Origin: Crocodylus rhombifer
Taxonomy: Eukaryota > Chordata > Crocodylia > Crocodylidae
Direction of reading: 5' to 3'
Assembly: GCA_038503035.1 (NCBI GenBank)
Contig: JAVSML010000973.1
Coordinates: 186,001-250,000 of the forward strand
Length of the DNA stretch: 64,000 nucleotides
Shown here piece by piece: positions 24,682-36,429 of this stretch; position 1 is the first letter of the stretch; each line of letters begins with the position of its first letter. The notes below the pieces were generated by a model, which was given only the letters and a program-made list of their open reading frames with translations, did not search any database and was not told where the DNA came from. The position numbers were made by a program, and so were the translations under genes.

Positions 24682-25432
24682 GTATGTGCCCCTCTCTTGT
24701 TTGTGATTCTTGTGAAAGGATTTAAACCTGATGATGGATGTCGGCTTGCCGTGTCAGCTTGTTTTCCTCTGCATTTGGTGAGGGATGAATTCAGGTGCCA
24801 GACTGATGGTCTGGAAGCCAGCTTGCTTTCCTCACGGGGTGCACAACCTGCAGGCAGTGTCCATGAAGCTATACACGTGATTGACCTCTGCTCCGATTCA
24901 TGCTAATTAGCATGTCGGAGCAGACTCAATTAATTAGTGTGCTGCAGCAGCCTCTGCGTTGCGTGGATTCAGCATCCCCACATTTCAAAACGAGCTGAGG
25001 CGCTTTAACTAAAGCTTGTCTAACTAAAGGCAGGAGTATGGCTTCTGAATGGGAACTTCTTAGACTTTAAATGCCAGAGGTTGTAAGTGAAAGAGGAATA
25101 GGGGGGAAAACATGGTCATCCCCTGTTCACTCTCCTTTTCAGCATTCATTCTCTGCCACTGCACGACACAGGATATTGGGTCAAATGGACCTATGGTATG
25201 ACCCAGTAAATGGCAATTCTTAAGCCAGTAGTGTTCAGCCACTACAAATCTGGGTTGAATTTGAATGGGCTATTAGGAATGAAAGTAATTTGCATAGTTT
25301 CCATGTCCCTGGGCCATCCAGTCTTTAGAGTAGTGTAAATTTGGTGACTTTGAGAAGAGCAGAATCAACTTTCTAATTCCTGTGTCGGCAGTTCTTCACT
25401 GAACTTAAGTGCTGTTTTTTTTTTAATCGCAG
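24682..25432 (+). other. EXOC6B intron of 751 bp
   Basis: Contains a 34-base near-perfect palindrome (24889-24922) inside sequence related to repeat family B (about 24885-25020). The remainder is unique-looking. Confidence 0.85.
24885..25020. repeat. family B-related repeat with long palindrome
   Basis: 'atgtcggagcagactcaatt' and the following 'aattagtgtgctgcagca' match 63771-63809 ('atgtcagagcagactctaat'). The palindrome 24889-24922 has arms TGCTCCGA/TCGGAGCA around the perfect CATGCTAATTAGCATG, with a two-base bulge. Confidence 0.6.
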
Positions 25433-25530
25433 GGATATGGCTTCCCCGTAAACCAGCTATTTGACATGCTGTTGGAAATCAGAGACCAATACAGTGAGAC
25501 GCTCCTTAAGAAATGGTCAGGAGTTTTCAG
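25433..25530 (+). CDS. EXOC6B: EXOC6B exon f
   Basis: A 98-base exon, phase 0 to phase 2. It encodes GYGFPVNQLFDMLLEIRDQY then SETLLKKWSGVF and two bases of an arginine codon. Acceptor 'tttttttttaatcgcag', donor 'gtaaga'. EIRDQYSETLLKKW is a strongly conserved Sec15 helix; SETL here is NETL in EXOC6 as recalled. Confidence 0.98.
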
Positions 25531-26474
25531 GTAAGAAACTTTTGAAGAAAAAAATATGCTGAATAATGCACACGGATGTTACATGTGTATCAATTTTTTT
25601 TTTCTTATTCAAAGGAGCACTTGTTACATGCTTGCATATAAATGTTGGCCTCTATTAAACTAGCTGTGAACGATCATCTTGGGACAGGGAAAGAAAATAC
25701 AAAAACACCATGGTGTGCATCTCATAGATGGGTATACTAACTGTGTGACATCAATTTATGCTGTACCCTGGACCACCTTCTACACAGGATACCTTCACTA
25801 TAGTGTAGACTTGCATAATTGGCATCCAGGAGCAAGCATGCCTGTTGTCAAGTCAGACCCAACTTCCTATGCTTGGAGGAGAGCCACATGCATTAATGGG
25901 CATCAGAAGAACTCTGGGAATGTATCCTATGATGCTTTGTGGTGCCATAAGCTGAGCCCCTTGACAATTCATTTACAGCAATCTGTGGGGGAATTTGCCT
26001 GTCTTTCTGGGTCTCTGGGGGTTTATGAATGGCCATTGGAGGACTACAGTATTCAACGGTTTAGCTTGCATCTTTGGGGAAAATGTTACTTGGGCTTTTG
26101 CTTCTAACTTCACAAGGTCCAAAGCACCCCCAAACTGGGTCCAGAGGGGTGTGTTTGGAGGCAGGAGGAAGGGACCTGAATAAGGCCTAGACTACCTCTT
26201 CGGTAAGGACAATACCCATAATCATGGGCCATGGAGACTGTTAAGCCTATTTCAGCTGTTTCAAATTAAGCCTTTACAAGCCAACTCATGGCACCTGTTT
26301 CTTGTATCATAGTACAGTGTTGCAACATTACCATTAACTTACTCCATCATCTGTTTGTCCTGCTGGTGAGGCTGGCCCATCTGCACAGGAGCAAATTTCC
26401 ACCCAAAGTCACGTTTGACACCACTAGATGCTTTCCCCATGGAGGCTCACTGTAATTGTTCTTCTGTTTTACAG
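25531..26474 (+). other. EXOC6B intron of 944 bp
   Basis: No repeat recognised. A 142-codon open frame at 25679-26107 has no recognised domain or splice context and is taken as chance. Confidence 0.85.
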
Positions 26475-26580
26475 AAATATACTTGATTCGGATAACTACA
26501 GTCCTATACCAGTAGCTAATGAAGAAATCTATAAGAAGATTGTAGGGCAATTCCCCTTCCAGGATGCAGAACTTGAAAAG
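26475..26580 (+). CDS. EXOC6B: EXOC6B exon g
   Basis: A 106-base exon completing the arginine codon and encoding NILDSDNYSPIPVANEEIYK then KIVGQFPFQDAELEK. It ends in phase 0. Acceptor 'cttctgttttacag', donor 'gtaagg'. NILDSDNYSPIPV is EXOC6B-specific; EXOC6 has DIFEEDNYSPIPV as recalled. Confidence 0.98.
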
Positions 26581-27678
26581 GTAAGGAAAGCTTATAACGG
26601 GCCCATGTCGGGATAAAAGTTCCTTTGTGTACCATTAAAAATCAGCTGCTGCTTCTTGGTTGTTACCAACATTTAAGGCTAAAGTGGGAAGCATTTCAAG
26701 TGCACTTTCCCCGGTTTGTTTTTGTTGGTTTGGATGAAGAAAATAACTTGTTAGTGTCTAGTCAGTTTTGCTTTCAGATCATTATGTGCAAGCCCTGCTC
26801 TGCGGCGCTTGCAGTATAAGACAAGGGAGTTATAAAAATATCTGCTCCCACTGGAATTTTACTTTAATTTTAAGGAAATGTTTGGATTGATCTTATTTAT
26901 TTGTTTTAATTTCTTCAGATTTCTAAGCGAGCTACATCCTGGATTTTGTAAAAGCTTGTTTTCACAAAACGTGAAAGAAGGGCCAAATTTGACTGAACCA
27001 GTGTCTCTTAAAAGCGTGCTTGGCTGTGGACTCAACATCTGGTAGACAGCATGGTCCCAGCCTGGGCAACATAATTATGAATGGCAGATATTTTTTTCCA
27101 ATCCTCTTTAAGCATTCAGGCTTTAAAAAGTCCATTCCCCCTCCAACCTAGGGTTGAATTTCTTTCCCTCTCAGGGCCATCTGTGCTGTAGTTGAATCCA
27201 AGCTAAGGAGGGTGTTGTTGCAAGGACAAGACCTCTGCTATTGGTGGTGGAAACACAGAAATGGTGGAAAGAGACTGAGGAAAGTGTCTGGTGTGGGGCA
27301 CGGTGGGAAATCCAAGCTGTGGGGTCTTCCAGTGCGAGTTATGGATCCGGGAGATGGGCATGGGGGTAGTTTTCTTCCGCCTGCTCCTTTTGAGCTTCAC
27401 ATTCCCTTCCAGGCCCATTTCAGAATCCAAATCCTTTACACACCACTACGCCATTTGTAAGTGATTATCTGGTCTTTTACTTGGCTGAACAGCTTATACA
27501 ATATACAATAAATGCTGGCTGCTTGTTTCATTGCTCAACTTAGCTGAATATTAGAATTAATTTGAATACTTGGAACGCGTTATTGGAAAGCGGCTCCCTC
27601 GCCAGGCTTGGCCGTGAGGAGTTTCTCTCTGCTGAGTATCTGCTCTGGGGCTTATTTGAATTCTCTTGCACTTTACAG
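26581..27678 (+). other. EXOC6B intron of 1.1 kb
   Basis: No recognised repeat or gene; unique-looking sequence with a long open tract immediately before the next exon. Confidence 0.85.
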
Positions 27679-27788
27679 CAACCATTTCCAAAGAAGTTCC
27701 CCTTTTCCGAGTTTGTGCCTAAAGTTTACAGTCAGATTAAGGAATTCATCTACGCCTGTCTGAAGTTCTCCGAAGACCTTCATCTGAG
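27679..27788 (+). CDS. EXOC6B: EXOC6B exon h
   Basis: A 110-base exon, phase 0 to phase 2. It encodes QPFPKKFPFSEFVPKVYSQI then KEFIYACLKFSEDLHL and two bases of a serine codon. Acceptor 'cactttacag', donor 'gtaaag'. FPFSEFVPKVY contrasts with FPMSQSVPHIY of EXOC6. It lies within the C-terminal half of Sec15, which carries the Rab-binding domain in characterised relatives. Confidence 0.98.
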
Positions 27789-28590
27789 GTAAAGTATGAC
27801 TCTACCCGCAGTTACTCACGGAAATACAAAGATAACTTTGTAGTTTCTATTTCTTTTTGCTGGAAAATCTCACAAAGCTTTATAAACATTTCTTTCCTTA
27901 ATCCTCTGTCAGTCAAATTGACTTGGATCCCCCTCCTCTAAGCGAAAGGATGGAGACGGCACACTCCCCTCTGTTGTGATATGAGATTTTGTACATATAA
28001 GTGTCCTGCTGCTTTCTATAGAAGAGCACAGTACCTTGCTGGCTTCCTCAGTGGCTAGTAAAAAATTGGGGTGTTTCCTCTGGGATACCTCCTCTGACTT
28101 GTTTGCAGTGTGCAGCTTGACCCCACTGGAGAGGGGTAACCATGGCCATTTCGACCATCAGACATTATGGAGGCTGAGACTTCGCTGAGCATCTGTCTTG
28201 CAAAGTGCTTCTGAAAGGATGGTCAGGAGCTTCTTGAAGCTAAAAATGTGGGTATCCTCTTCTGTACAGGGGCAGAAAGTACAGAGGATGGCCTATGAAA
28301 CTCTTCTCCTCTTCTGGGAACCTGCAGGTCAACCAGCTCCACCCTGAATTCTTTGGGGGCCCAAGGGGACCTCTTTGGGAGCCAAGGGGATGTTGCATAA
28401 TGGTTTTACTCCTGAAAATTCAGACTTGCCTCACTTATCCTGCTCCAAGGGATGCTTTTAGACAGGGTTTCCTCTTCAGGCCATTCCTCTTTCCTTTCCC
28501 TTTGTTGACTTCACTTTCCCCACTGGGCTCTGTGAAAATGGCAATGTAGCATTACAAGCATGTTGTCAAAACCAGGAGTGTGCTCCACCA

Positions 28591-28690
28591 CAGGATCATA
28601 GGAAAGGAGGGCTGGAAGGGACCTCTCAAGGGCATCTAGTCCAGCCCCCTGCTCAGGGCAGGATCGTCAATGACTAAACCATCCCTTCTT
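28591..28690 (-). repeat. CR1 LINE 3' tail (antisense)
   Basis: 'gggctggaagggacctctc' followed by 'catctagtccagccccctgc' and 'tcagggcaggatcgtcaat' is the complement of a CR1 3' end. No reverse transcriptase sequence is attached. Confidence 0.8.
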
Positions 28691-28920
28691 GGTCCTATGT
28701 GCACTATGAGAAGACAGCAAGAAGCCCTGCTCCTTAATACTGGCGGTGTCCATGCACAGCTCCCTTCTCCCCATTTAGATCAGATATCCACCTGTGCCTC
28801 TTCAGAACAGGGACCTCCCCACAGACCCTCTCAGCAAACATCTGCACTGCTTTAAAGAGGTCTTAGAAAAGTCATGAATAGTTTTGCAGGCACCTGGCTA
28901 TGCAACCAGTTTGTCCAGGG

Positions 28921-29232
28921 CAGTAGTTTTCAACCTTTTTTAGACTCAAGGTATCCCCTTGTTTTAGATTCCAGGCACCCCTCCAATAACGTCAGTTCTT
29001 TGCTTTCACTTGTTTTTGGCCTACAGAAAACAGAGCAATTCTTCTGTTGAAAGAACTCCGTATAAGGCCACAGTAGGGCTGAGTGGTCTTAATGGTATGG
29101 ACCCCTATTTGAAACCTCTGGGTTGATCTTATGAATCATATTTGCACACCTACCTGAGCTAATGTTGTGTGGCACCCTTGAAAGGATGTCAGAGCACCCC
29201 AGGTGCCGTGGCACCCTAGTTGAGAGTTACTG
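28921..29232. mobile_element. hAT-like non-autonomous element
   Basis: The left end is CAGTAGTTTTCAAC. The complement of the right end is CAGTAACTCTCAAC. The flanking octamers are GTCCAGGG and GTTTAAGG; they match at five of eight positions and every difference is a transition, as expected for an old 8-bp duplication. 'gtgccgtggcaccctagttg' near the right end is typical of reptile hAT-derived repeats. There is no transposase. Confidence 0.6.
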
Positions 29233-29589
29233 GTTTAAGGCCAAGGGCAGTCATCCGGACAACTAAGCTCAGGACAGCCAAAACGCTACCACCCCAGGCC
29301 TCCACTACATGGATTAAAGGAGAAACTTCTCCAGCTGGCTATTTCAATAAATTCATGAATTTCATGAAACAGTCTTGGAGAAGGACTCCTAAAGTTTCAC
29401 TTGGCAAGGGTAAGACCATAATCCCCTTTATATATAGGGGCTGACTTCAGCCAAAGGATTCAAGATCCTTCACTTGTTGGCAGGGGAGAAGTGTACCCAC
29501 AAGCCTAGCTTGGTAGAAAAGTATTTAAAAAAATAAAAGAGTTAAACAGCTGGAGAGATTTCCTGTTCAACCCTCCCCATTTCCCAGCC

Positions 29590-29700
29590 TGTGAGGTAGG
29601 TGTGTAGCATGTATACTCGGGCCCAGACCAGTCAAGAGACTGGCTCAGGGTTGCATAGTATTGTCCAAGTCAGGAATAGAAACCAAGATTGGAAACCGAA
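29590..29700 (+). repeat. MIR-like SINE fragment
   Basis: 'cctgtgaggtaggtgtgta', then 'actggctcagggttgcata', then 'caagtcaggaatagaaacc' follow the order of the MIR core and 3' region. Highly diverged. Confidence 0.45.
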
Positions 29701-29904
29701 GGGCTGGAATTGTCACTTGCATCGCATGCTTTCTCTGCTAAATACTCAGCTGCTGTCGGAGCATTGTTTTCATTGAGCTCTGCGGCTCCAGAAATTCCAG
29801 CTCCTTCTAGATAGGTAACATCTTGGTTTTTTTTTTTTTCCTTGGGGTTTTTATAAATAAAGCAAACAAGGTTTGAATCTGTTTTTCAGAAATCCTAAAT
29901 GCTG

Positions 29905-30403
29905 TATTTTCTTGCATAAAACATGCACCTTCCTACCCCCAACCCAGCTGGGGGATGGAAGGAGGGGGTGGAATTGGGGTCCTTATTAAATGTGGAAATT
30001 TGACAGTAAGGATTGGTGGCAGATTAATTGCCCTGGCTCCCATGGCCCTTAATGCTACTGCCACTCTGCTGCCAAATGTCTGGACCCCTGGGGATCCCCC
30101 ATCCCGCTGCATGATGTGGATCCACATGCGGGATCTGGCCTGCCCACAGGGTGGGGCTGCAGCTGGATTTGGCGTGTTGGATATGGCCGGTGTGTAGGGT
30201 CAGATCTGGCACATGGCCTTAAACTTGGCACGTGACCCAGGATCCGGCATGCGGGGGTGGACCCAACATGCAGCCCCAGACCTGGTGCACTAGCTCTGTT
30301 CCTTTACCTGTACTACAAGGCAAAAATTTTATTTTTCTTCAAGCTGTCTGTTTAAAAACCAGGGGTATGCTTATATTCTGGGCATGCTGCATGCAAGAAA
30401 ATA
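29905..30403. mobile_element. family C terminal-inverted-repeat element, copy 1 (499 bp)
   Basis: The left end 'tattttcttgcataaaacat' is mirrored by the complement of the right end, 'tattttcttgcatgcagcat'. The interior is GC-rich with degenerate repeated GGAT-TGGC motifs. The inner end sequence 'acccctggttttta' (complement) resembles the end of copy 3 at 42167-42437. No transposase frame; MITE-like. Confidence 0.55.
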
Positions 30404-32960
30404 TTGTTTACTAGCCTTCCTCCTTGCCCAGGTGCTCTGATGCAGTTTTCACAAGAAGGTGCAAGTGTGTGATAAGCCTGGAGAACAATTATACTATTTA
30501 ATTATTACAAGGTGGGACTTTTCAAATCTCTGGTTGTAGCTTTAACAAGTAGTGACTTCTTCATGCAGAGGAGGAGGAGCCCTCCGTCCCTTATGTCTGT
30601 ACAATGGACAGCTAGCTAGGCACTCTGCTGCATTTGACTGTCTTCCCCATGTGTAGTTTCAGCTATTGACTGTAGCTGGAGGCTGGAAAGCGTATCAATG
30701 GGTCTGATATTAGGTGTTGCAGTCATGGGACTGCGGGGTGCCCGTGTCTTAAAGTTTTCCCAGAGTGTGCAAAATGCTTCGTAAGCATTGATTTTGCTTT
30801 CCTTGCTGACCAGGGAAGCTGTTGGAGAAGTCCACTTTTTTTCTGCCATGGAAGCTAAGATCCGGGGGAGGGTTCTCACTGTCAGTACTGGCATTTAATC
30901 ATCCTGCGGTGGATGGCAGGGTATTCTCACTGGTGGGCCCCTAGGGTCTTACCCCGTGGGTCGCCATTAAATATTTTGGCTTCCGAAGCCACCTTGCCCT
31001 CTGCTCTTTCTGCGAGATGGTTCCGTTTCATAGAGATGTCAGATTCATCTCGCTCCTCCAGCCGTGCTTGTCTTGGAGCACAGCTAAGAGCTTTATGCTT
31101 TTAACCATTACAGAGATGATTAGGTTTGTCAGAGAATGGAAGAAAAGTGTTCTCCTGGGTCCCACCTCGGGGCTTCCCCATGGACAGGTTATTAACATTC
31201 CTTTCAACATTGGATTTTTCAGCCTTTTTTTGGAGAGGTGAGTTGGGGTAGGTCGGGGGGAGGGAGCTGAGCTGTTGGGTTTTTCCAGCCAAACGCACTG
31301 AATATTTCTCTGAAAACCCCTGTTGACACTTTCTTCATTTCATCCTGACAGTTTGAATTAGTTTTTATTAGGAAGTTTGGCTACAAAGCCGGCAGCAAGT
31401 TTTCTTTCTTTCTCTTTCTTTTTCTTCCTTGGTTGTCATTTACCTTGCACCCTGGAGTGATTGGGGTCAGGCTGTCAATCACAGTAGGCATGAAGGTCAT
31501 GGCTACTGCTATGGGATATGGGACATCAGCTGTCATTAATACAGACAGTTCTCTTAAATACTCTACAGTCTTTTCCTGAAGAATAGGCCCTACGGCAGAA
31601 AACATGGCTCATATTTTTTTAAGTTATTATTCTAAAGCAGCTCCTTGTATTTGTTGGACAGAAATATTCTCCTTTTAAGTTGACGTGATTATGAAAGATG
31701 TTTAAAGTATTTAAACTAAATTCTTGTTTTAAATGGTGTGTCTGTATGTGTGTACACATGCACATTTTTTTATTTTCCTTGACTAATTTGATTTTAAAAA
31801 CCCCCTCAGTTTTTAAGTATTTCTTCCCTGGAACAGGTTTTTATAAGATGCATCCTGAAGTTTCCTCCCAAGTAGCTCCCCTTAAAAATTTCCGCTTGTT
31901 GGAAAGATTCCACCAGCTCCAGAGGAATTTCTCATTTTGAAGATATTCCTCTTGGAATCAGTAGGTGGAAAATTAAATGTGTCAATTCTATGTCTAACAG
32001 CACTTTGATCTTACCAACATAAGGCCCGATCTCTGCAAAAACTTAAGTACAGATTTTTTTTGGTGCCAAAGAAGTTTAGAAGTGTAAGTCACTGAAGTCA
32101 GTGAAGCTTGTGCACCTAAATCATTTGAAATTCCATTTTTAAGCAGGGATCTGCAGTACAAGAAATAGTCGGTCTTTATACCATGGCTTGATTCGGACCA
32201 ACAATTCCTTTTTTTGGAAATCCTGCTTCTCAGTCTCTAAATTGATTTTTTTCAGGTATGCATGAGAAGTCAGCATATTGTGCTGCTGGAAAGGGGAGAA
32301 CAAAAGGATTGATACTGCAGTGATTGGCACGGCTATAAAGAGCCTCAAACAAGTTGTTGTAGCTGGGATTCAGATGAGACCAAAGGTTAAAAATCCTTAA
32401 TATAGTAAATATAAATACCATGGTCCTACTCCAGGGTATGAGAGGAAGTGAGGGAAATCTTTTCATTCTTGGTGACGTGAGAGAATTAACAGTAGATGCT
32501 ATAATTCAGGAACATATGCTGAGTACCCAGGTCCACGATGACCAGAAGTTGTTACCAATTAATTGTTGACGTGTGGACTGAGATCTGTTCTCCCTGTCCA
32601 TTCCGTGTCACAAGTGACCCGGACCCATGAATGGGCATTGGCTCTTTGTCAGCAAGTCTTCTCATCATGGCTCGGCACCAAATCAGTCAGAGGGACCTGG
32701 GCTCCTGACTTGTCCCTACAGTCTAGGTCTACCTGGAGGTCATAACTAAAGGCTCTTGATTGGGCAGTGTGAGGAATCCTGCCTGCATTTTACCTGTTTT
32801 GTGGATAAACCCACCTTGGAGTTTGACGTATACCCCTGTGCGGGCTGTGCGAATAGCTATTCTGTGTACGTCTCGTATATACATCCCTAGTCGACTTGCC
32901 CAGTGGTCACCTAGCACCTTTATCCAAACATAGAACTAAAAGTAAAATACTTGAATATTG

Positions 32961-33060
32961 TATTTACTTGCATAGCATATGCACCTTTTCCCCAGAAGTT
33001 AGCCCCCAAAACTGCAGTGCATGTCTTAAGTGGGGAAGCTGATTTTCTGCCTGGAAAATG
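32961..33060 (+). mobile_element. family C element, single end
   Basis: 'tatttacttgcatagcatat' then 'gcaccttttccccagaagt' and, further in, 'gcatgtcttaagtggggaag' match the complemented right end of the element at 49837-50321 over about 75 bases. No matching opposite end was found downstream. Confidence 0.5.
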
Positions 33061-33557
33061 CAGTGGGTCACGTTGCTTACTAAGAAAGCAACACTTAAAA
33101 GCCTTTGGAAATGATGCCATTCTCCATATGGAAACCCATCACTTACCTTATTTGTGTCACAAATTGATGTATTCATGCATTAAAGGAGAGTCTGGAGCCA
33201 GACAGCATAATATCAGGGAGCTGAAAAAGAAAGGCCTTTGAAGCTCTAAAACACTGGCAACATTGAGCATTGTCATTAAGCATCAGTGGTTCATCGCTGT
33301 TATGGTTAAAATGTTGTTGCTGATTCTAAGGGTGAAGTTAAAGTCTAAAGTAAACCCTCCATTTTCAGAGCGTTCTGCCTTTTATTCCAGACGGTATGAG
33401 GAGGGTGGTATAATAACCTTCTGCAGAAAGCACCATCTGCACCAGAGGAGCATCCACATACCACCAGCTTTTCCTGTTCTGCCAGAAGCATTTGTTTCTG
33501 AGGTCTGGGGCATGCATGCAGATCCCAGCCAGTGGGGAGCTGTGCCGGGGCTGGGCA

Positions 33558-33656
33558 GCTGGAAGCCATGTCCACGCTGCTGCCACTTCCATAGTGCAGC
33601 TGGGAGGTGGGGGAGAGGGTAAGAGAAGCAGCAGCTGTGTGGACATAGCTTCCAGC
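33558..33656. repeat. 18-bp inverted repeat with 63-base spacer
   Basis: GCTGGAAGCCATGTCCAC at 33558-33575 pairs with 33639-33656 at 17 of 18 positions. It lies in a GC-rich block (33480-33780) open on both strands. Origin unknown. Confidence 0.75.
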
Positions 33657-36429
33657 CGCCAAGTCCCAGTGCAGCTCCTGGGGTCTGGAAGCTGGACCTA
33701 TGCTGCATCTGGGGAGAGGTTGCAGGGGGGAGAAGCGGGATGCAGCTGGAAGTTGCCCAGCCCTGGCACACCATCTCACAGCTTAGCTGGTCAGGGGCAT
33801 AGCCAAACCCCTTGGGCTCTGGGTTGCATCCAGGGGCTCAACAAGGCCATATGCTGCCAACTCCTGCTCTAGTATTTTTCCATAGTCCAAAAATGAGTGA
33901 AAGTTTTGAACTGGCTTTTCTCAGGGCTGTCGTGAATCTATGAATCTCTGGGTTTTTGAGAGTCACATGTATGTATTTGCGCACCAAACTGTGCTAACAT
34001 TGCATAACCACCCTGCAGCACCCCTAAGCATCTCATGGGACCCCAATGCTGCAGCATCCTGATTGAGATTTGCTGTTCTCTGGTCTCTGGAGTGACCACT
34101 CTTGTAGGAGTCTAAAATGCCTTCTATGCTTAAGACGACCTAAAAAGCTTGAGAGGATGATCTCATGATTGCCTTATATCATTCACCAGCAGGACAAAAG
34201 GGCTTCTGGCTGTCGGGACCTGCTGCAGACTTCATTTTTGTTCATGCATATAACAGACCTGCTTTCTTTTCATTTTGAATGTGCATCTTCCTTTTCTCAC
34301 CATTCGTCTGTGCAGGCTCCGTCCCCACCTCTTCCCCATGCTTGCTGTCCCTGTGCTGCTCCAGCTCTTCTAGGGCAAAGTGAAACTCTGGGATCAAAGG
34401 AGCAGGGGTGCCTCACTCCCATTGGCAGTGGTGTCTTTTACAACCTTCGTTTGCTTTTACCGGCTGTGAATTTTCACAGGTCTGGCTTCTTTCATGCTTT
34501 GGCTATATTTAACCTTTTTATTGCTTTGTTGGCAATAAGTAACTCTGAGCAGGGTGGGCGAGGGAGGGGAGATGGGGAGAGCTTTAGAAATAAGCCACCG
34601 CTGAATGTCAAGAATGGAGCATCCAACCAGAGGCTGATGTCCAAATACCAGCTCCTTGGGCTGTGGTTTATGGCCCAGCTCAAACTCGAAATACAATATG
34701 CTAGAAGCCATATAAAGAACCAGCCAGAGGAGATCAAGCAATGTCTGAGAGGCACCATCCCACACTAACAAAAAGCACCATCTTCAGCTAAGGAAGGTCA
34801 AGAAAGAGCAGCCCTACCACTGTGGCCAGAGGGACCTAGGGTGAGGCTTCAGCTGGTCGTGGGCCATTTAAAAATGTCAAGAGCCAGCTCCTGCAGGGTG
34901 CTGACTGTTGACCACTCCCCTTGGCAGAAATAAGAGATTGAAGTGCCTAGAGTCTAGTGGAATTGGGACCCTAATTGTAAAGGGGCATTTAAGGGGGTGA
35001 TCTGTGGGTGGGCACAGGTCCTGGAGTGTGGTGGCTGAGCCCACTTGAGGTAAGGGCAACTACACGCACTCATCAGCGGGTTTGGGAGCTGTGGGGTGGG
35101 AAGGGGCCTGCCAAGCCGCTGCCAGGACAGGCTTTGGGGAGCTGACATGCTAGATAGCTAAGCACAGAGCAAGCCTGCCTCAGACACAAGTGGCTGGAGA
35201 TAACTTGAAGGCTTTCTTTTGTTTACCCTGTCGTTCTCTGCTTTGTAATCTCGCCATTTGTCAGGTAAAACAGGATAAGGAGCAAAAGGTCACAGGGTTG
35301 ATTTACCAGGAGCCCTAAAGTTATTAATGTTTCTGAACTTTCCAGTCTGAAATGTTCTTTGCCATCCAGCTGCCTGTCATCCTGCTCTCAGAGATAAAGG
35401 CTCTGTCGTTTCAGGCCTAATGTGCTGCCGACGATAGATCAAAGGAGCCTGCATTTCACTTGCTTTCCCAAACCTGCTTCAAAAAGAAAGGATTGCACCT
35501 AACTGGGGGGAGAGGGCAGGGCTGCTGGCCAGAGGAACTTCCCTAGCAGTACTTTAGGTGACCTGCAAAGGTGGCCTCTTTTAATGGCCTCGATTTAGCT
35601 TTTTAATGAATGGAGAAAAGAAACTTTTTAAACCTCAAACATCCCTTCCCAAAATCCAGGCAGTGCTGACTCCCCTACTATTAAAGCTTTGTCAGAGGAT
35701 TGCATGTTCTCAGTTGTAGGAGACTGGTACCATGATGGGGAAGAGGGGACATTACGTGCACAAATGCTTACTTTGAAGGTCTGGCCCCTGTTTTTTTGGC
35801 TGAATCAACCAGGTTTGAAATGGGATCTTTAGGACCAGGTGGAGCTCTGAATTGCTTGAAGGAAAAGATCAATTATAGTAATAGAAGTGTAGCAGCTTGG
35901 GGCTGTTTTCAGTAGAGCCTTCAATGCAGCGTGATGATGAGATAGCAGTGTTGCTCTGCTCGTGTGCGGATGCACCTCGCTGTTCGCATACCAAGTCCGC
36001 GTGTGTGAAAAACTCCAACTTTTATTAGCGTGGTAGGTATCGGCGCATGCAAGAATTGGCAGCTGTAAACATGTGCATTTGTACACACGTGACTTTGATA
36101 TTCAGGCCTCTGTCCCCCAGTTAGCTTGAAAGCCAGTGTAATTCTGTCTCCTGGTGCTACACCAGTGTGGTTCTTGGGATGCGTGGTGGAGGATTACACA
36201 CCGCTGAAGAGCTAGTATTCCCATTACTGCTGTGTGGCTGCATCTGCCGTTGTAATGCCAATTAATACGAAAGGCTTGGCCCATGCAGAGGTTGGTGAAG
36301 TACTGGGAAGGCTTCTGCAGCTCAGTTGGAGGAAGGGGCCCCTCCCCAAAGCTGCTTCACTGTCCTCTGCCTGGTGGCCTGTGGCATGCCAAGGCACAAT
36401 GGTGGCTCCGGCTGGCGGACGGACTCCAT

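Noticed and set aside
25679..26107. 142-codon frame between exons f and g
   Set aside because: No flanking acceptor/donor pair fits the EXOC6B frame, and exons f and g join directly in the family.
34169..34768. 199-codon open frame, plus strand, with an overlapping minus-strand frame
   Set aside because: No recognisable domain or family motif and no splice or promoter context; both strands are open, which points to composition.
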